Origin: Bacillota bacterium
GTDB taxonomy: Bacteria > Bacillota > Clostridia > Acetivibrionales > DTU013
Direction of reading: 5' to 3'
Length of the DNA stretch: 56,996 nucleotides
NCBI GenBank assembly: GCA_023435305.1
Contig: JAEYRV010000017.1
Span: forward strand, 1-56,996
Below, one piece after another: positions 25,567 through 33,752 of this stretch (within the stretch, counting starts at the first letter, position 1; each line of letters opens with the position of its first letter). Made by a program: the position numbers and the translations under genes. The notes under the pieces are model-generated. The model saw only the letters and a list, made by a program, of their open reading frames with translations, was not told the DNA's origin and made no database searches.

Positions 25567-26244
25567 ATGAAAAGTAGAATGGATTCTATCAGGGAAAGTA
25601 TGTCCCAGTTATCAGATGAAGATCTGGTGATGATAGTGACTGAAAATTCTGACGAATATGAACCGATAGCCTTGAAAATCGCTCAGGAGGAGCTTGATAG
25701 CAGAAATATCGATAAAGAAGAATTCCTCGAACAAAAGAACATTCAGAACATGCTTGAAGAATACGATTCTGAAGCCAGCTTCTCAAATAATGATATTGCA
25801 GAAAATGATATTGCTGTTACTGACATGGTGCCTTTCATGGAGGTAGTGCAGAAAGCATTTTATCCTCTTGTTGAAAAACACCTGCACTTGTCACATCCTG
25901 AGGACGATGAATATCTGGGATATTACAGGGAATTCTACGAGAAACTTCTCCAGACGACACCAACAATGCACAACAATGTACTCATCACTCTCAAAAAAGA
26001 AAAAATGTATACCGACGGCCCGGCCGTGAGCTTTTGGCACGTCTATGGCTTATATACTGATCAGAATGCTGTTCTCAAGCTCGATGAATGCACTTGGAGC
26101 GACTGGCTCGGACTTCATGTCCTGCTGCAGGATCTCGAAAGAATAGGCCATGAAGCCTTTGTAGCCCATTGCTTTTACAAGATGACAGAAAAGGGGTTCT
26201 CTGAAGAAACATCAGATGAAGATACAGGGGAGGAAAATAGCTGA
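25567..26244 (+). CDS. Conserved-looking acidic protein, function unknown
   Basis: The ATG at 25567 has GGGGGTG eight bases upstream and is preferred to an in-frame ATG at 25546, giving 225 residues. The N-terminal region (QLSDEDLVMIVTENSDEY, then ALKIAQEELDSRNI) resembles a short helical motif seen in several clostridial regulators. The C-terminal region (LLQTTPTMHNNVLITL, WSDWLGL, HEAFVAHCFYKMTEKGFSEE) resembles DUF6557-type proteins from memory. No signal peptide or membrane segment is visible. It is one of few plus-strand genes and converges on the small membrane protein gene at 26268. Function cannot be inferred. Confidence 0.8.
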   Translation: MKSRMDSIRESMSQLSDEDLVMIVTENSDEYEPIALKIAQEELDSRNIDKEEFLEQKNIQNMLEEYDSEASFSNNDIAENDIAVTDMVPFMEVVQKAFYPLVEKHLHLSHPEDDEYLGYYREFYEKLLQTTPTMHNNVLITLKKEKMYTDGPAVSFWHVYGLYTDQNAVLKLDECTWSDWLGLHVLLQDLERIGHEAFVAHCFYKMTEKGFSEETSDEDTGEENS

Positions 26245-26267
26245 TCCTCCCCACTAAAATATTGTAT

Positions 26268-26468
26268 TTATGAAATGCCGCCCAAAAATAGGACAGCAGC
26301 CAAAAGGTAGAGTGCAAACAACACCGATATTATACCAAAAACAGCTGCAGCGCATACTGCCATTGTGATTCTGGCATTGTTTTTCTTGCGTCTGACCGCT
26401 ATAGTCAAACAACACGCGGACCCTGATATACCAACTATTAATATTACTGCCGACAGCCAAACAGGCAT
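26268..26468 (-). CDS. Small two-helix membrane protein
   Basis: 66 residues with AGGAGG seven to eight bases upstream of the ATG. Two hydrophobic segments (about 4-24 and 36-62) flank a short basic loop RRKKNNAR, predicting a hairpin membrane topology with the loop in the cytoplasm. Family not recognised. It lies on the same strand downstream of lemA, separated by a repeat block, and converges with the plus-strand gene that ends 24 bases away. Confidence 0.75.
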   Translation of the reverse strand: MPVWLSAVILIVGISGSACCLTIAVRRKKNNARITMAVCAAAVFGIISVLFALYLLAAVLFLGGIS

Positions 26469-26501
26469 GCGTGCACCTCCTCTTTTTCAGCTAAATCCAC
26501 C

Positions 26502-26755
26502 TTTGTGAGCCTTGTAAGCTTTGTAAGCCTTGTGAGCTTTGTAAGCTTTGTGAGCCTTGTAATCCTTGTGAGCTTTGTGATCCTTGTGATCCTTGTGACC
26601 TTTGTAAGCTTTGTGAGCCTTGTGAGCCTTCCATCAGCTTGCATCAGCCACTTCCGTCGCCTTCGCCAGCTTCCGCCAACCTCCGCCAGCCCTTCGCCAG
26701 CCTTCACCAGCCACTTCCGTCGCCTTCGCCAGCCACTTCCGCCAGCTTCCATCGC
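26502..26755 (-). repeat. 9-bp microsatellite plus GCCAGC-rich repeats after lemA
   Basis: From about 26502 to 26630 some fourteen 9-bp units of the form (C/T)TTGT(G/A)AGC run head to tail. From 26631 to 26755 imperfect copies of CACTTCCGTCGCCTTCGCCAGC follow, reaching the lemA stop codon at 26756. An open frame through the block (26444-26752) encodes only Leu-Thr-Lys/Arg triplets and Gly/Trp/Arg repeats and is not called. Confidence 0.9.
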
Positions 26756-27301
26756 CTACCCGATGCTGACATCCTGGCGCTTATGCTCTTCTATTTCAAA
26801 GAATTCCTTCGCTGTCATCTTAAGGCTGCTGCCTACGACACTGCTGGGGAAGGACACCAGAAGCTGATTAAAGGCAGAAATATTGCTGTTATAAAACCGA
26901 CGTGACGCCTGAAGGTGCTCCTCTGCATCACGGATGCCAAGCTGCAGCTCGCGGAACTGCTCGCTGGAGCGCAGCTCGGGGTACTCCTCTGCAATAACGT
27001 TGATGCGTCCTGCCAGCGAATCCATCTGTCCGTTGGCCGTACCGCGTTCGGCCATGCTCATGCCCTTACGCAGGTTGATGACATTGGCAAAGGTATCTGT
27101 CTCGTACTTGGTATACATTTTACAAACGTCGAGCATCTTGGTCAGTGTATCATAGCGTTTGGTGAGCGCGACGTCGATACCCGATTCACTCTCATCGATC
27201 TTGACATTCAGCCGGCGGAAGCGATTACCTGTAGAAATCCACCAAATGAGTACCAGCAGTATCAGTGCTCCTAGAATAGCCAATATAATAACAGTTGACA
27301 T
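26756..27301 (-). CDS. lemA: LemA-family membrane protein
   Basis: 181 residues, GGAGG before the ATG. One N-terminal membrane segment (residues 4-24, extracellular N-terminus) precedes the LemA helical domain: N-x-FRRLNVKIDESESGIDVALTKRYDTL, AEEYPELRSSEQFRELQ, then RRFYNSNISAFNQLLVSFPSSVV. These blocks are diagnostic. LemA proteins are widespread with unknown biochemistry; they often accompany membrane proteases or TPM-domain proteins, but none is adjacent here. The reading frame ends directly at a tandem repeat block. Confidence 0.95.
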   Translation of the reverse strand: MSTVIILAILGALILLVLIWWISTGNRFRRLNVKIDESESGIDVALTKRYDTLTKMLDVCKMYTKYETDTFANVINLRKGMSMAERGTANGQMDSLAGRINVIAEEYPELRSSEQFRELQLGIRDAEEHLQASRRFYNSNISAFNQLLVSFPSSVVGSSLKMTAKEFFEIEEHKRQDVSIG

Positions 27302-27374
27302 AAAAGGATACCTCCAAAAATTTATGTATTAAATTAGTATCTTACTCCCATAGTCCATAAAGTCGAGGGACTGC

Positions 27375-28853
27375 CTATGCCCCTGCCTGTTTCCATTCAC
27401 CGCCGGCTTCCTTATAGTAAACATTCCCGCTTTGGTATGCGTAAGCACAGTTGGAGCCAGTATCATCCAGACGGTAGATATAGCACTCCTCTCCCTTGAT
27501 ATCATCAATATTGATGAGAACCATGATGTACTCTGTACTATCACTGTATTTCGGAATATTGCCGCCGGATTTCAACGCATCGAAAGTCAGCTTCGCAGCC
27601 TCGGCAGCATTGGCATAATCACCGGGATCACTTTGGATTTGATATTCCTCGGCATAGCCAAGATTCGGCCCGAAATCTAATCCGTTCCAGTATGGCAGGT
27701 CGGAGGAAAGCTCCAGTTCAAAGGCATCGCCTTCCTTGCCGACAGTGATGTCAAGCGTAAAACCCCGCTTTCCGTCTTCAACGACGATCGTGCCCGATAT
27801 GGTGGTCATCCCGTGGTTATGCGCCGTCACAACTCCGTCCTTGCTTACCGTAGCCACATCGTCATGGACGGAGAGCGGCTCGGCAATCGTAAATGCAAAT
27901 GGGTATGGCGAATCCAACATCAGCTTTGCGGTGGTTCCGGGCTTGAGGAAGGTACCGTCTTCCATAATCACATCCAGAAGAGGAATAGCTTCGGGGAGAA
28001 TTTCCGCCTCCGAGTCAATACCTTCTTCAGGTTCAAGGTACACCACCCTGTCGAGCATGGTCTGTGCCTCGCCGAAAATAAGAACAGGCACGCCATTCTC
28101 TGTATCCAACCTCCATACGGAGGACAGATCACCTGCAACGAGGAAATCTGCAAGCACCGCACCTGTGTCGTCAAAGGTTGCAGTCACCGGGTAGAAATAG
28201 TTCAAAATACTGCTGTCAGGGTAGTTGACAGTATACGCTCCGAGATTGCTGTTGAGCGAAGTGACGGCGGTGGGCAGATTTTCAAGCAGCGCTTTGGCCA
28301 TGCCCTCATCTGCTTCAATAAAGCCCTCCAGCCAATTATAAGTTCCGTCCGGATTCATGGCAATATCGCCCTCATGCGTAACGGTAAGTTTCTGACCATC
28401 TTTTGCAAGCTGAAAGTTGATGCTGAATATAGTTTCGCCCGATTCATTTATACCTTCATAAGTGCCTGTTAAGTCAGAATTAGCAATAAATGCTCCGGAT
28501 ATATTGACTGATTCGGCCCTGTCTGTGGATTCACTCCCCTCCATGATGTCGAAGCCGAAGAGGGCGATGCCATCTCCCAGATCCTTGATTTGGAGTGTCG
28601 CGTTATTATACTGGCTGCTGTCTGAGCGTGCGAACGAGCTTGTAAAGCCGCCCCACCCCTCCCACGAGGCGGCATCGGCATTATCGTTATCCTGACCGCC
28701 AGTGGTGTCGGAGGTATCGGGTGTATCAGCAGGTGTATCAGCGTTTACTGATCCGGAAGGATCAGGCTCAGGTAGATTGGTCTGACTCCCGCAGGCAGTA
28801 AATGTGACGATAATCAGTATGGAGCAAAGCAAGATTGCTATAAGCCTTTTCAT
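27375..28853 (-). CDS. Large surface lipoprotein with Ig-like (BIG2-like) segment, function unknown
   Basis: 492 residues, AAGGAGG before the ATG. A lipobox FTAC places the lipidated Cys at residue 21. A Pro/Asp/Thr-rich linker (about 25-65) follows, then several beta-rich regions. Residues about 335-365 (VATVSKDGVVTAHNHGMTTISGTI) have the pattern of a bacterial Ig-like group 2 domain. The C-terminus has Tyr-rich strands (ECYIYRLDDTGSNCAYAY). It is probably anchored on the outer face of the membrane. The downstream-overlapping arrangement with a secreted protein gene 12 bases upstream suggests one operon. No enzymatic motif is seen. Confidence 0.85.
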   Translation of the reverse strand: MKRLIAILLCSILIIVTFTACGSQTNLPEPDPSGSVNADTPADTPDTSDTTGGQDNDNADAASWEGWGGFTSSFARSDSSQYNNATLQIKDLGDGIALFGFDIMEGSESTDRAESVNISGAFIANSDLTGTYEGINESGETIFSINFQLAKDGQKLTVTHEGDIAMNPDGTYNWLEGFIEADEGMAKALLENLPTAVTSLNSNLGAYTVNYPDSSILNYFYPVTATFDDTGAVLADFLVAGDLSSVWRLDTENGVPVLIFGEAQTMLDRVVYLEPEEGIDSEAEILPEAIPLLDVIMEDGTFLKPGTTAKLMLDSPYPFAFTIAEPLSVHDDVATVSKDGVVTAHNHGMTTISGTIVVEDGKRGFTLDITVGKEGDAFELELSSDLPYWNGLDFGPNLGYAEEYQIQSDPGDYANAAEAAKLTFDALKSGGNIPKYSDSTEYIMVLINIDDIKGEECYIYRLDDTGSNCAYAYQSGNVYYKEAGGEWKQAGA

Positions 28854-28865
28854 GAATGATCCTCC

Positions 28866-29621
28866 TTAATACATTGTTATCCAGGTAGTGGTTTGTTTCG
28901 GATTTCCGTTATCCACCCAGTACTTGATCGTATATTCGCCATCCGGGCAACGCTTTCCGCCGTCTGAAGGATATCCGCCCCAATGAAAGGCAACCTTGCC
29001 GGATTCTTTTTGTACTGGTTTTGACTTGTTCTTGAAAACGCGGCTTCCCCACTCATCATAGACCTCAATATGTATCACTTTGCCCTTACATCCGGACTGA
29101 CTTAATACAAAATTCGTCACATACGCACCATCATCAGTGAGGACGTGAGGATTTTCGATGAAGGAAACTTTGGCTGTAGCCTTGTGGTCGATGGTTCTTG
29201 ACCAATACCAGGTTTCCGAGTCATTCACATATGAAATGAGGTCAAATACTGATCCTGATACTTTAACATAAAGCTTGAACGTGTATTTACCGGAAGGAAA
29301 CTTACTCCAATCGTAGCCGTATCTGCGTGTGATCTTCTTATTCGGTTCAAAGCTCACACTTGTCCAGCTGATGACTTTCTTGCCTGCAGAATTGTATACT
29401 TCCGCCCATATCTCAGTTTTGGCATTAGAGGCATTTGATTCAATAATGCCGGTATTGATGGCGTAACTAATCCATGTTTTCCCATCCTCATTATAGCTTT
29501 TTACAAAGCTGGCACTTACACCATAATCCGATGCAGCGGCAAAAGCAGGCGTACCCACGCTGCAGACCAGTATCGCGCAAAGCAGCAATGGCACAATAGT
29601 TTTCATAATATGTCGTTTCAT
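28866..29621 (-). CDS. Secreted beta-sandwich protein with FlgD-like C-terminal repeat
   Basis: The start at 29621 follows GGAAGGG at good spacing, better than the in-frame ATG at 29648, giving 251 residues. A classical signal peptide (KRHIMKTIVPLLLCAILVCSVGTPAFA) ends with an AxA site. The mature protein has two beta-rich parts. The second (VIHIEVYDEWGSRVF, then WGGYPSDGGKRCPDGEYTIKYWVDN) resembles FlgD/Ig-like modules that end in PDGxYT. It lies 12 bases upstream of the lipoprotein gene, so both may be exported together. Function unknown. Confidence 0.8.
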   Translation of the reverse strand: MKRHIMKTIVPLLLCAILVCSVGTPAFAAASDYGVSASFVKSYNEDGKTWISYAINTGIIESNASNAKTEIWAEVYNSAGKKVISWTSVSFEPNKKITRRYGYDWSKFPSGKYTFKLYVKVSGSVFDLISYVNDSETWYWSRTIDHKATAKVSFIENPHVLTDDGAYVTNFVLSQSGCKGKVIHIEVYDEWGSRVFKNKSKPVQKESGKVAFHWGGYPSDGGKRCPDGEYTIKYWVDNGNPKQTTTWITMY

Positions 29622-29696
29622 TACGATTCCCTTCCTTCCTAGTTTCATGGATTCTACTTCTCAAGGGTAACAGAAAAATTTTCTTCCATGCGAAAG

Positions 29697-29712
29697 GTTA
29701 AGAAATCTTAAC
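29697..29712. promoter_or_regulatory. Inverted repeat GTTAAGA-AA-TCTTAAC
   Basis: Perfect 7-bp arms with a 2-base centre, 76-91 bases upstream of the secreted protein start at 29621. On the plus strand it is followed by a T-rich stretch, but no plus-strand gene precedes it, so an operator is more plausible than a terminator. Confidence 0.35.
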
Positions 29713-29865
29713 TGTTTTTATTATTTTTTTGCACAAATTTCAATAAATGTAACCTAAGTACCGAGTTACAACAATAAATAAAGCCCTCATTATCCTGATA
29801 TTCAGAGATGAAAGAGAGTGTAATGAATTATCTCAAGTATTTCCGAACAAAGTGGCCTGCCTTGA

Positions 29866-31632
29866 TCATGTCCCGCAAAATGTTTGGTACCGGCAGGCAG
29901 AAGACGCAGGCAAAGTTGTATACAATTCGTGTGCAGGTGTATATGAATAGGGATTCGAGAGAACTTCAAGCAGCTTCTGCATAACACTATAATCCCCATC
30001 TTTCTCTGCTGCCTCGAGAGCTTCCTCTACCCGGTGATTTCGCGGGATAACAACAGGATTGTTGTGAGTCATCAACAGATGCGCTTCATCCATCGATTGA
30101 GGCTGCCTGCTGAGCCGTGCCTTCCACTGTTCCCTCCATCCAATGAATTCACTGGTTTTGAACATCTCCATACCTTCGCCATTATCATTTGTCAATGCTC
30201 TGAATGTATTGGTAAAATCTGCACTGTTTTGCTGCATCATCCCCAGCAGGCCTCCTACAAGCTCATCATCATCAGGTTCATCGTTGAATATCCCCAGCTT
30301 TGCCCTCATTCCATCAAGCCAGTAACTATAAAATAGATCGTTGAATTTGGACACTTCAGCCTGAGCAAGCTCTATAGCCTTTTTCTCATCATCATGAAGC
30401 AGCGGCAGCAATGTCTCAGCAAACCTGGATAAATTCCATGCCGCAATAATTGGCTGGTTTCCATACGCATATCGTCCGTGGGTGTCGATAGAGCTAAACA
30501 CTGTGTCGGGATCATAAGTATCCATAAATGCGCAAGGTCCATAATCTATGGTCTCGCCACTCAACGCCATATTATCGGTATTCATTACACCGTGAATAAA
30601 GCCCACCAGCTGCCATTTGGCTATTAGTGACGCCTGCCGCCTCACTACCTGACTTAGAAGGTAAATATATTTGTTTCCATAGTCTTCACAGTTGTCTGAT
30701 TCAACCGGGGTATCAACATATGCAGCATCCTCATAATTAACTAGATCATCATGATAGGCCTGTCCAGTGCTCAGTTCAGTGCTCAACCCTCTGCCACCTC
30801 CGAAACCTTGACTGCCTTGATTTAATTGACTGCCTTGATTTAATTGTTTGCCTTGATTTAATTGGCTGCTGCGACTGCTTTGGCTGCCATGATTGTCCTG
30901 ACCACCCTGATTACCTTGACCTCCTTGGCCTCCTGGATTGCCTTGAGCGCAGAAGTTTCCAGAATCGCCATTATCACGATTTCCCGAAAAATGCCGTTCA
31001 AGCGTATAATCAGCCAATGCCCTGAGGTCGTCGATCGTACCCCACCATGCGGCGTATTGGAATGTGCCTACTCTGATGTGGCTGGCCGCGATGCGTGTCA
31101 AAACGGCACCCTGCTGTACCTCATTGCGGAGAACCTTCTCGCCGGTGGTTACAACAGCAAGGCTGCGGGTAGTAGGGATCCCAAGCGCATACATCGCTTC
31201 GCTGATTATATACTCCCTCAGCATTGGACCAAGTACCGCGCGGCCGTCACCTCCGCGGGAGTAAGGGGTCCTGCCCGAACCCTTGAGCTGCACATCGTAT
31301 CTCTCACCCTTCGGAGTTATCTGCTCTCCAAGCAATAGCGCCCTTCCGTCACCGAGCATGGTAAAATGTCCAAACTGGTGGCCCGCATAGGCCTGGGCCA
31401 GTGGCTTTGAGCCTGGGGGCACCCGGTTTCCTGCAAATATGGCTATACTTTCATCTTTTAAAAGCGCCTCGGGGTCCAAACCAAGAGACTCAGCAAGAGA
31501 ATGATTCATCACAGCCAGCTTCGGCGATCTCACCGGAGTCGGGGCAAGGCAGGAATAAAACAATTCAGGCAGATCCGAATAGCTGTTTTCAAAATTCCAT
31601 CCCGCATTAAGTCCACTAGTTTTCATTGACAT
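29866..31632 (-). CDS. selO: SelO/YdiU-family protein adenylyltransferase with repeat insertion
   Basis: 588 residues, about 100 longer than usual. Family blocks are intact: AQAYAGHQFGHFTMLGDGRA, LKGSGRTPYSRGGDGRAVLGPMLREYI, HGVMNTDNMALSGETIDYGPCAFMD and a terminal YQTFCGT. SelO is a pseudokinase that transfers AMP from ATP to protein hydroxyls. Between LERHF and VNYEDAAY lies a Gly/Gln/Asn/Ser stretch of about 75 residues with repeats such as GQGGQGNQGGQ and LNQGSQLNQGSQ, encoded by a minisatellite (about 30790-30960). The insertion is in frame and between conserved blocks, so the protein may remain functional. Confidence 0.93.
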   Translation of the reverse strand: MSMKTSGLNAGWNFENSYSDLPELFYSCLAPTPVRSPKLAVMNHSLAESLGLDPEALLKDESIAIFAGNRVPPGSKPLAQAYAGHQFGHFTMLGDGRALLLGEQITPKGERYDVQLKGSGRTPYSRGGDGRAVLGPMLREYIISEAMYALGIPTTRSLAVVTTGEKVLRNEVQQGAVLTRIAASHIRVGTFQYAAWWGTIDDLRALADYTLERHFSGNRDNGDSGNFCAQGNPGGQGGQGNQGGQDNHGSQSSRSSQLNQGKQLNQGSQLNQGSQGFGGGRGLSTELSTGQAYHDDLVNYEDAAYVDTPVESDNCEDYGNKYIYLLSQVVRRQASLIAKWQLVGFIHGVMNTDNMALSGETIDYGPCAFMDTYDPDTVFSSIDTHGRYAYGNQPIIAAWNLSRFAETLLPLLHDDEKKAIELAQAEVSKFNDLFYSYWLDGMRAKLGIFNDEPDDDELVGGLLGMMQQNSADFTNTFRALTNDNGEGMEMFKTSEFIGWREQWKARLSRQPQSMDEAHLLMTHNNPVVIPRNHRVEEALEAAEKDGDYSVMQKLLEVLSNPYSYTPAHELYTTLPASSACRYQTFCGT

Positions 31633-31833
31633 CTTTTCTCCTTATCACGGCCTATATCAGAATTTATACCATTCTTTGCGGCGAATCATTCAGAAGATTT
31701 TATGCAGCCGGCTTTGCTACAACACATCATTCTGAAAAAATTTTCATCTGAGCATTTTCAAAGATGCATACGCAGCACCTGTCTAATTATTTTTTCTGCA
31801 GCATGCGTGTTTCATTCTGCCGAAAATTTACCA

Positions 31834-31861
31834 CAAAAAACAAGGCACATTACTGTGCCCT
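31834..31861 (-). terminator. Terminator after the 205-residue DNA-binding-like gene
   Basis: Minus-strand GGCACA-GTAA-TGTGCC stem (31843-31858 region) followed by TTGTTTTTT. It begins only a few bases after the stop codon at 31865. Confidence 0.8.
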
Positions 31862-31864
31862 GCA

Positions 31865-32482
31865 TCATCTTTCGCTTATTCTGATTTCCAGTCTGTAATC
31901 ATGATTCTTCAAAAATATACTGCCGATCCCGGCGAACAGCGCCTGTGCTTCCTCACCCGTCAAGCTTTTTGATAAGGTGAGCATCAGATTCTCTTCCCTC
32001 TTTACTTTCTTCTCCCTCATTCGCTTGGACTGAGTTTTTTCCTGTCCGATAACTGCCGTCCGAGGTACAACTATCGCTTCAACCGGTTTTGCAGCCTCTC
32101 CTGTCAATTTCAACTCCGTATTTACTTCAGCCTCTGCTGCCCTTGCAGCCTTCGCCTTTGCTTCCCCCGCTGCCTTCGCCTCTGCTTCCCTGACTGTCTT
32201 CACCTCGGCTTCCCTGACTGTCTTCGCCTCGGCTTCCCCCGCTGCCTTCACCCCGGATTTCCTTACCGCCTTCGCCCCGGCCCTTGCGTCCGCTCTCGGC
32301 TGTCCCTCATCATCTGCCTTCACATACTTGGCAATCATATTGTATATGTTGGCAGGATTGACGCCAAGCTTTTCCGCGATCTTCTTCTGGGTGGGATAAA
32401 GAGCCTTCAGCTCCTTCAGGGCTTGGACCTTCTGATCCCTCGGGAGGCTTTTCAGCTCTTCATAAGTTATGCTTTCATACAC
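31865..32482 (-). CDS. Predicted helix-turn-helix protein with Ala/Glu/Lys repeat linker
   Basis: A GTG at 32482 has AGGAG eight bases upstream (another in-frame GTG is at 32491), giving 205 residues. The N-terminal 50 residues look like a helix-turn-helix: EELKSLPRDQKVQALKELK, then YPTQKKIAEKLGVNPANIYNMI. The middle (about 65-125) is a repeat of AEAKTVRE / AGEAKAKA units, probably one long charged helix. The C-terminal 60 residues (LMLTLSKSLTGEEAQALFAGIGSIF, then YRLEIRISE) look like a separate small folded domain. A DNA-binding regulator is likely; targets are unknown. Confidence 0.75.
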   Translation of the reverse strand: MYESITYEELKSLPRDQKVQALKELKALYPTQKKIAEKLGVNPANIYNMIAKYVKADDEGQPRADARAGAKAVRKSGVKAAGEAEAKTVREAEVKTVREAEAKAAGEAKAKAARAAEAEVNTELKLTGEAAKPVEAIVVPRTAVIGQEKTQSKRMREKKVKREENLMLTLSKSLTGEEAQALFAGIGSIFLKNHDYRLEIRISER

Positions 32483-32617
32483 ATTTCTCACTCCTGTTCC
32501 ATATTAACGTTCGTTCTAATTGAATAATCACCATTTATACAATAAGTAATTCATTTTTCTAATAAAAAGAACCAAAATTTTAGAAAAATCTTCAAAAAAA
32601 CGAACAGAAGCAAAAAA

Positions 32618-33559
32618 TCATACGATCAGGATCAATATAAGAAACGCGGCCAACGATAGCAGTATGTTGATAGAAATGGAATTTAAAACAAAATCCCTGT
32701 CACTGCCATTGCTTTCCCTCATATAAATTGGAACAACGAACGGCGGTGGCAGCAGAAACAGCGTATAAAGCGCGATCTCATAGCTTTTATCAAGCTGCAG
32801 TATCCCACTTATCAGAACTTTATTCAGCACAAAGGCAATGAACAATAGCATAAAAACACGGACCGCAACAGCCAGCAGCGGACCCTTGAGAGCTTTCATG
32901 CTGACATGCAGCTCATACCCGATAATGATACAAATGAGAGGTGATGTCAGATTTGAAAGAAGCCTGATTGTTTCAAGAATAGAACTGAACACCGGCAGCT
33001 GCTCCACTGTAGTAATCACGCCAATGCTTCCGCAAATGCTCCCGATAATTATCGCCAGGATGACCGGTGATTTGACAAACGACAATATAAGCTGCTTTAC
33101 ATTTGAAGTCTGGCCGTTCTTTCTCTGAAGATAGCTGACGAGCACAAAGAAAACGAATGTCACCTGGCCCAGATCCATTATGGCAATCTTAAACATGTTT
33201 TCAGCGCCGAATACGGCCACATAAAGGGAATAACCCATCATCCCCGTCTCAAACCCGCTGAATAGAGCAGGAACATAATCGTTGTCAAGCTTTGCAGCCT
33301 TTTTGTAAAGTCCTCCGAAAAAAAGCATAACCGCACATACAATAAATACGGCGGCAAAGATGAGCAAATACCGGGCTTCGAAGGCAGTTCCCGTAAAGGC
33401 CAGGAACAGCAAGGCCGGCAGACCGATATTGACAGTTATCTTCTTTAAGTCATCAATGGTACTCTGCTTGATAAAACCGGTTCTATTCAGCAAATTACCA
33501 AGCAATATCAGCAATATGACCGGTAAAACCTTAGAAATGACAGCGACAGCGTTATCCAC
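32618..33559 (-). CDS. AEC-family (auxin efflux carrier-type) permease
   Basis: 313 residues from a GTG start with GGAGG upstream. About ten hydrophobic segments are visible. Family marks include LPVILLILLGNLLNRTGFI at the N-terminus, TVNIGLPALLFLAFTG near residue 45, and LLPPPFVVPIY near the C-terminus. Bacterial AEC proteins move organic acids such as malate, malonate or lactate. Substrate is not deducible. It lies downstream of the feoB-associated gene on the same strand but has a separate role. Confidence 0.92.
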   Translation of the reverse strand: MDNAVAVISKVLPVILLILLGNLLNRTGFIKQSTIDDLKKITVNIGLPALLFLAFTGTAFEARYLLIFAAVFIVCAVMLFFGGLYKKAAKLDNDYVPALFSGFETGMMGYSLYVAVFGAENMFKIAIMDLGQVTFVFFVLVSYLQRKNGQTSNVKQLILSFVKSPVILAIIIGSICGSIGVITTVEQLPVFSSILETIRLLSNLTSPLICIIIGYELHVSMKALKGPLLAVAVRVFMLLFIAFVLNKVLISGILQLDKSYEIALYTLFLLPPPFVVPIYMRESNGSDRDFVLNSISINILLSLAAFLILILIV

Positions 33560-33605
33560 CAGGATGCCTCCTTAAGTTATGATCCAACTCCTGCCGTAAG
33601 TGTGC

Positions 33606-33752
33606 CTAACGTCCGCAGCTTCTGCGCTTCTCGGCTGAACAGCCGCATGAGCAGCCGGGGCAGGAATTGTTGCGCATGTTTTTAATTGTCCTGTACGCAG
33701 CATAAGCTACGATTCCGAAAAAAATGACTCCAATAATAATATTCGCTGTCAT
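33606..33752 (-). CDS. FeoB-associated Cys-rich membrane peptide
   Basis: A 48-residue gene: MTANIIIGVIFFGIVAYAAY, then RTIKNMRNNSCPGCSCGCSA and EKRRSCGR. One membrane segment is followed by a Cys-rich tail with CxGCxCGC and a further Cys. This is the FeoB-associated Cys-rich membrane protein family of Firmicutes. Its ATG overlaps the feoB stop as ATGA, so translation is coupled and stoichiometry with FeoB is likely. A role in assembling or gating the iron(II) transporter is inferred from location. Confidence 0.88.
   Translation of the reverse strand: MTANIIIGVIFFGIVAYAAYRTIKNMRNNSCPGCSCGCSAEKRRSCGR

Noticed and set aside
26444..26752. 102-residue open frame after lemA
   Set aside because: It is made only of translated repeats (Leu-Thr-Lys and Gly-Trp-Arg units) and has no independent ribosome binding site evidence.
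29697..29735. Plus-strand terminator
   Set aside because: A hairpin with a T-rich tail is present, but no plus-strand gene lies upstream; it is more likely an operator in the promoter region of the minus-strand gene.
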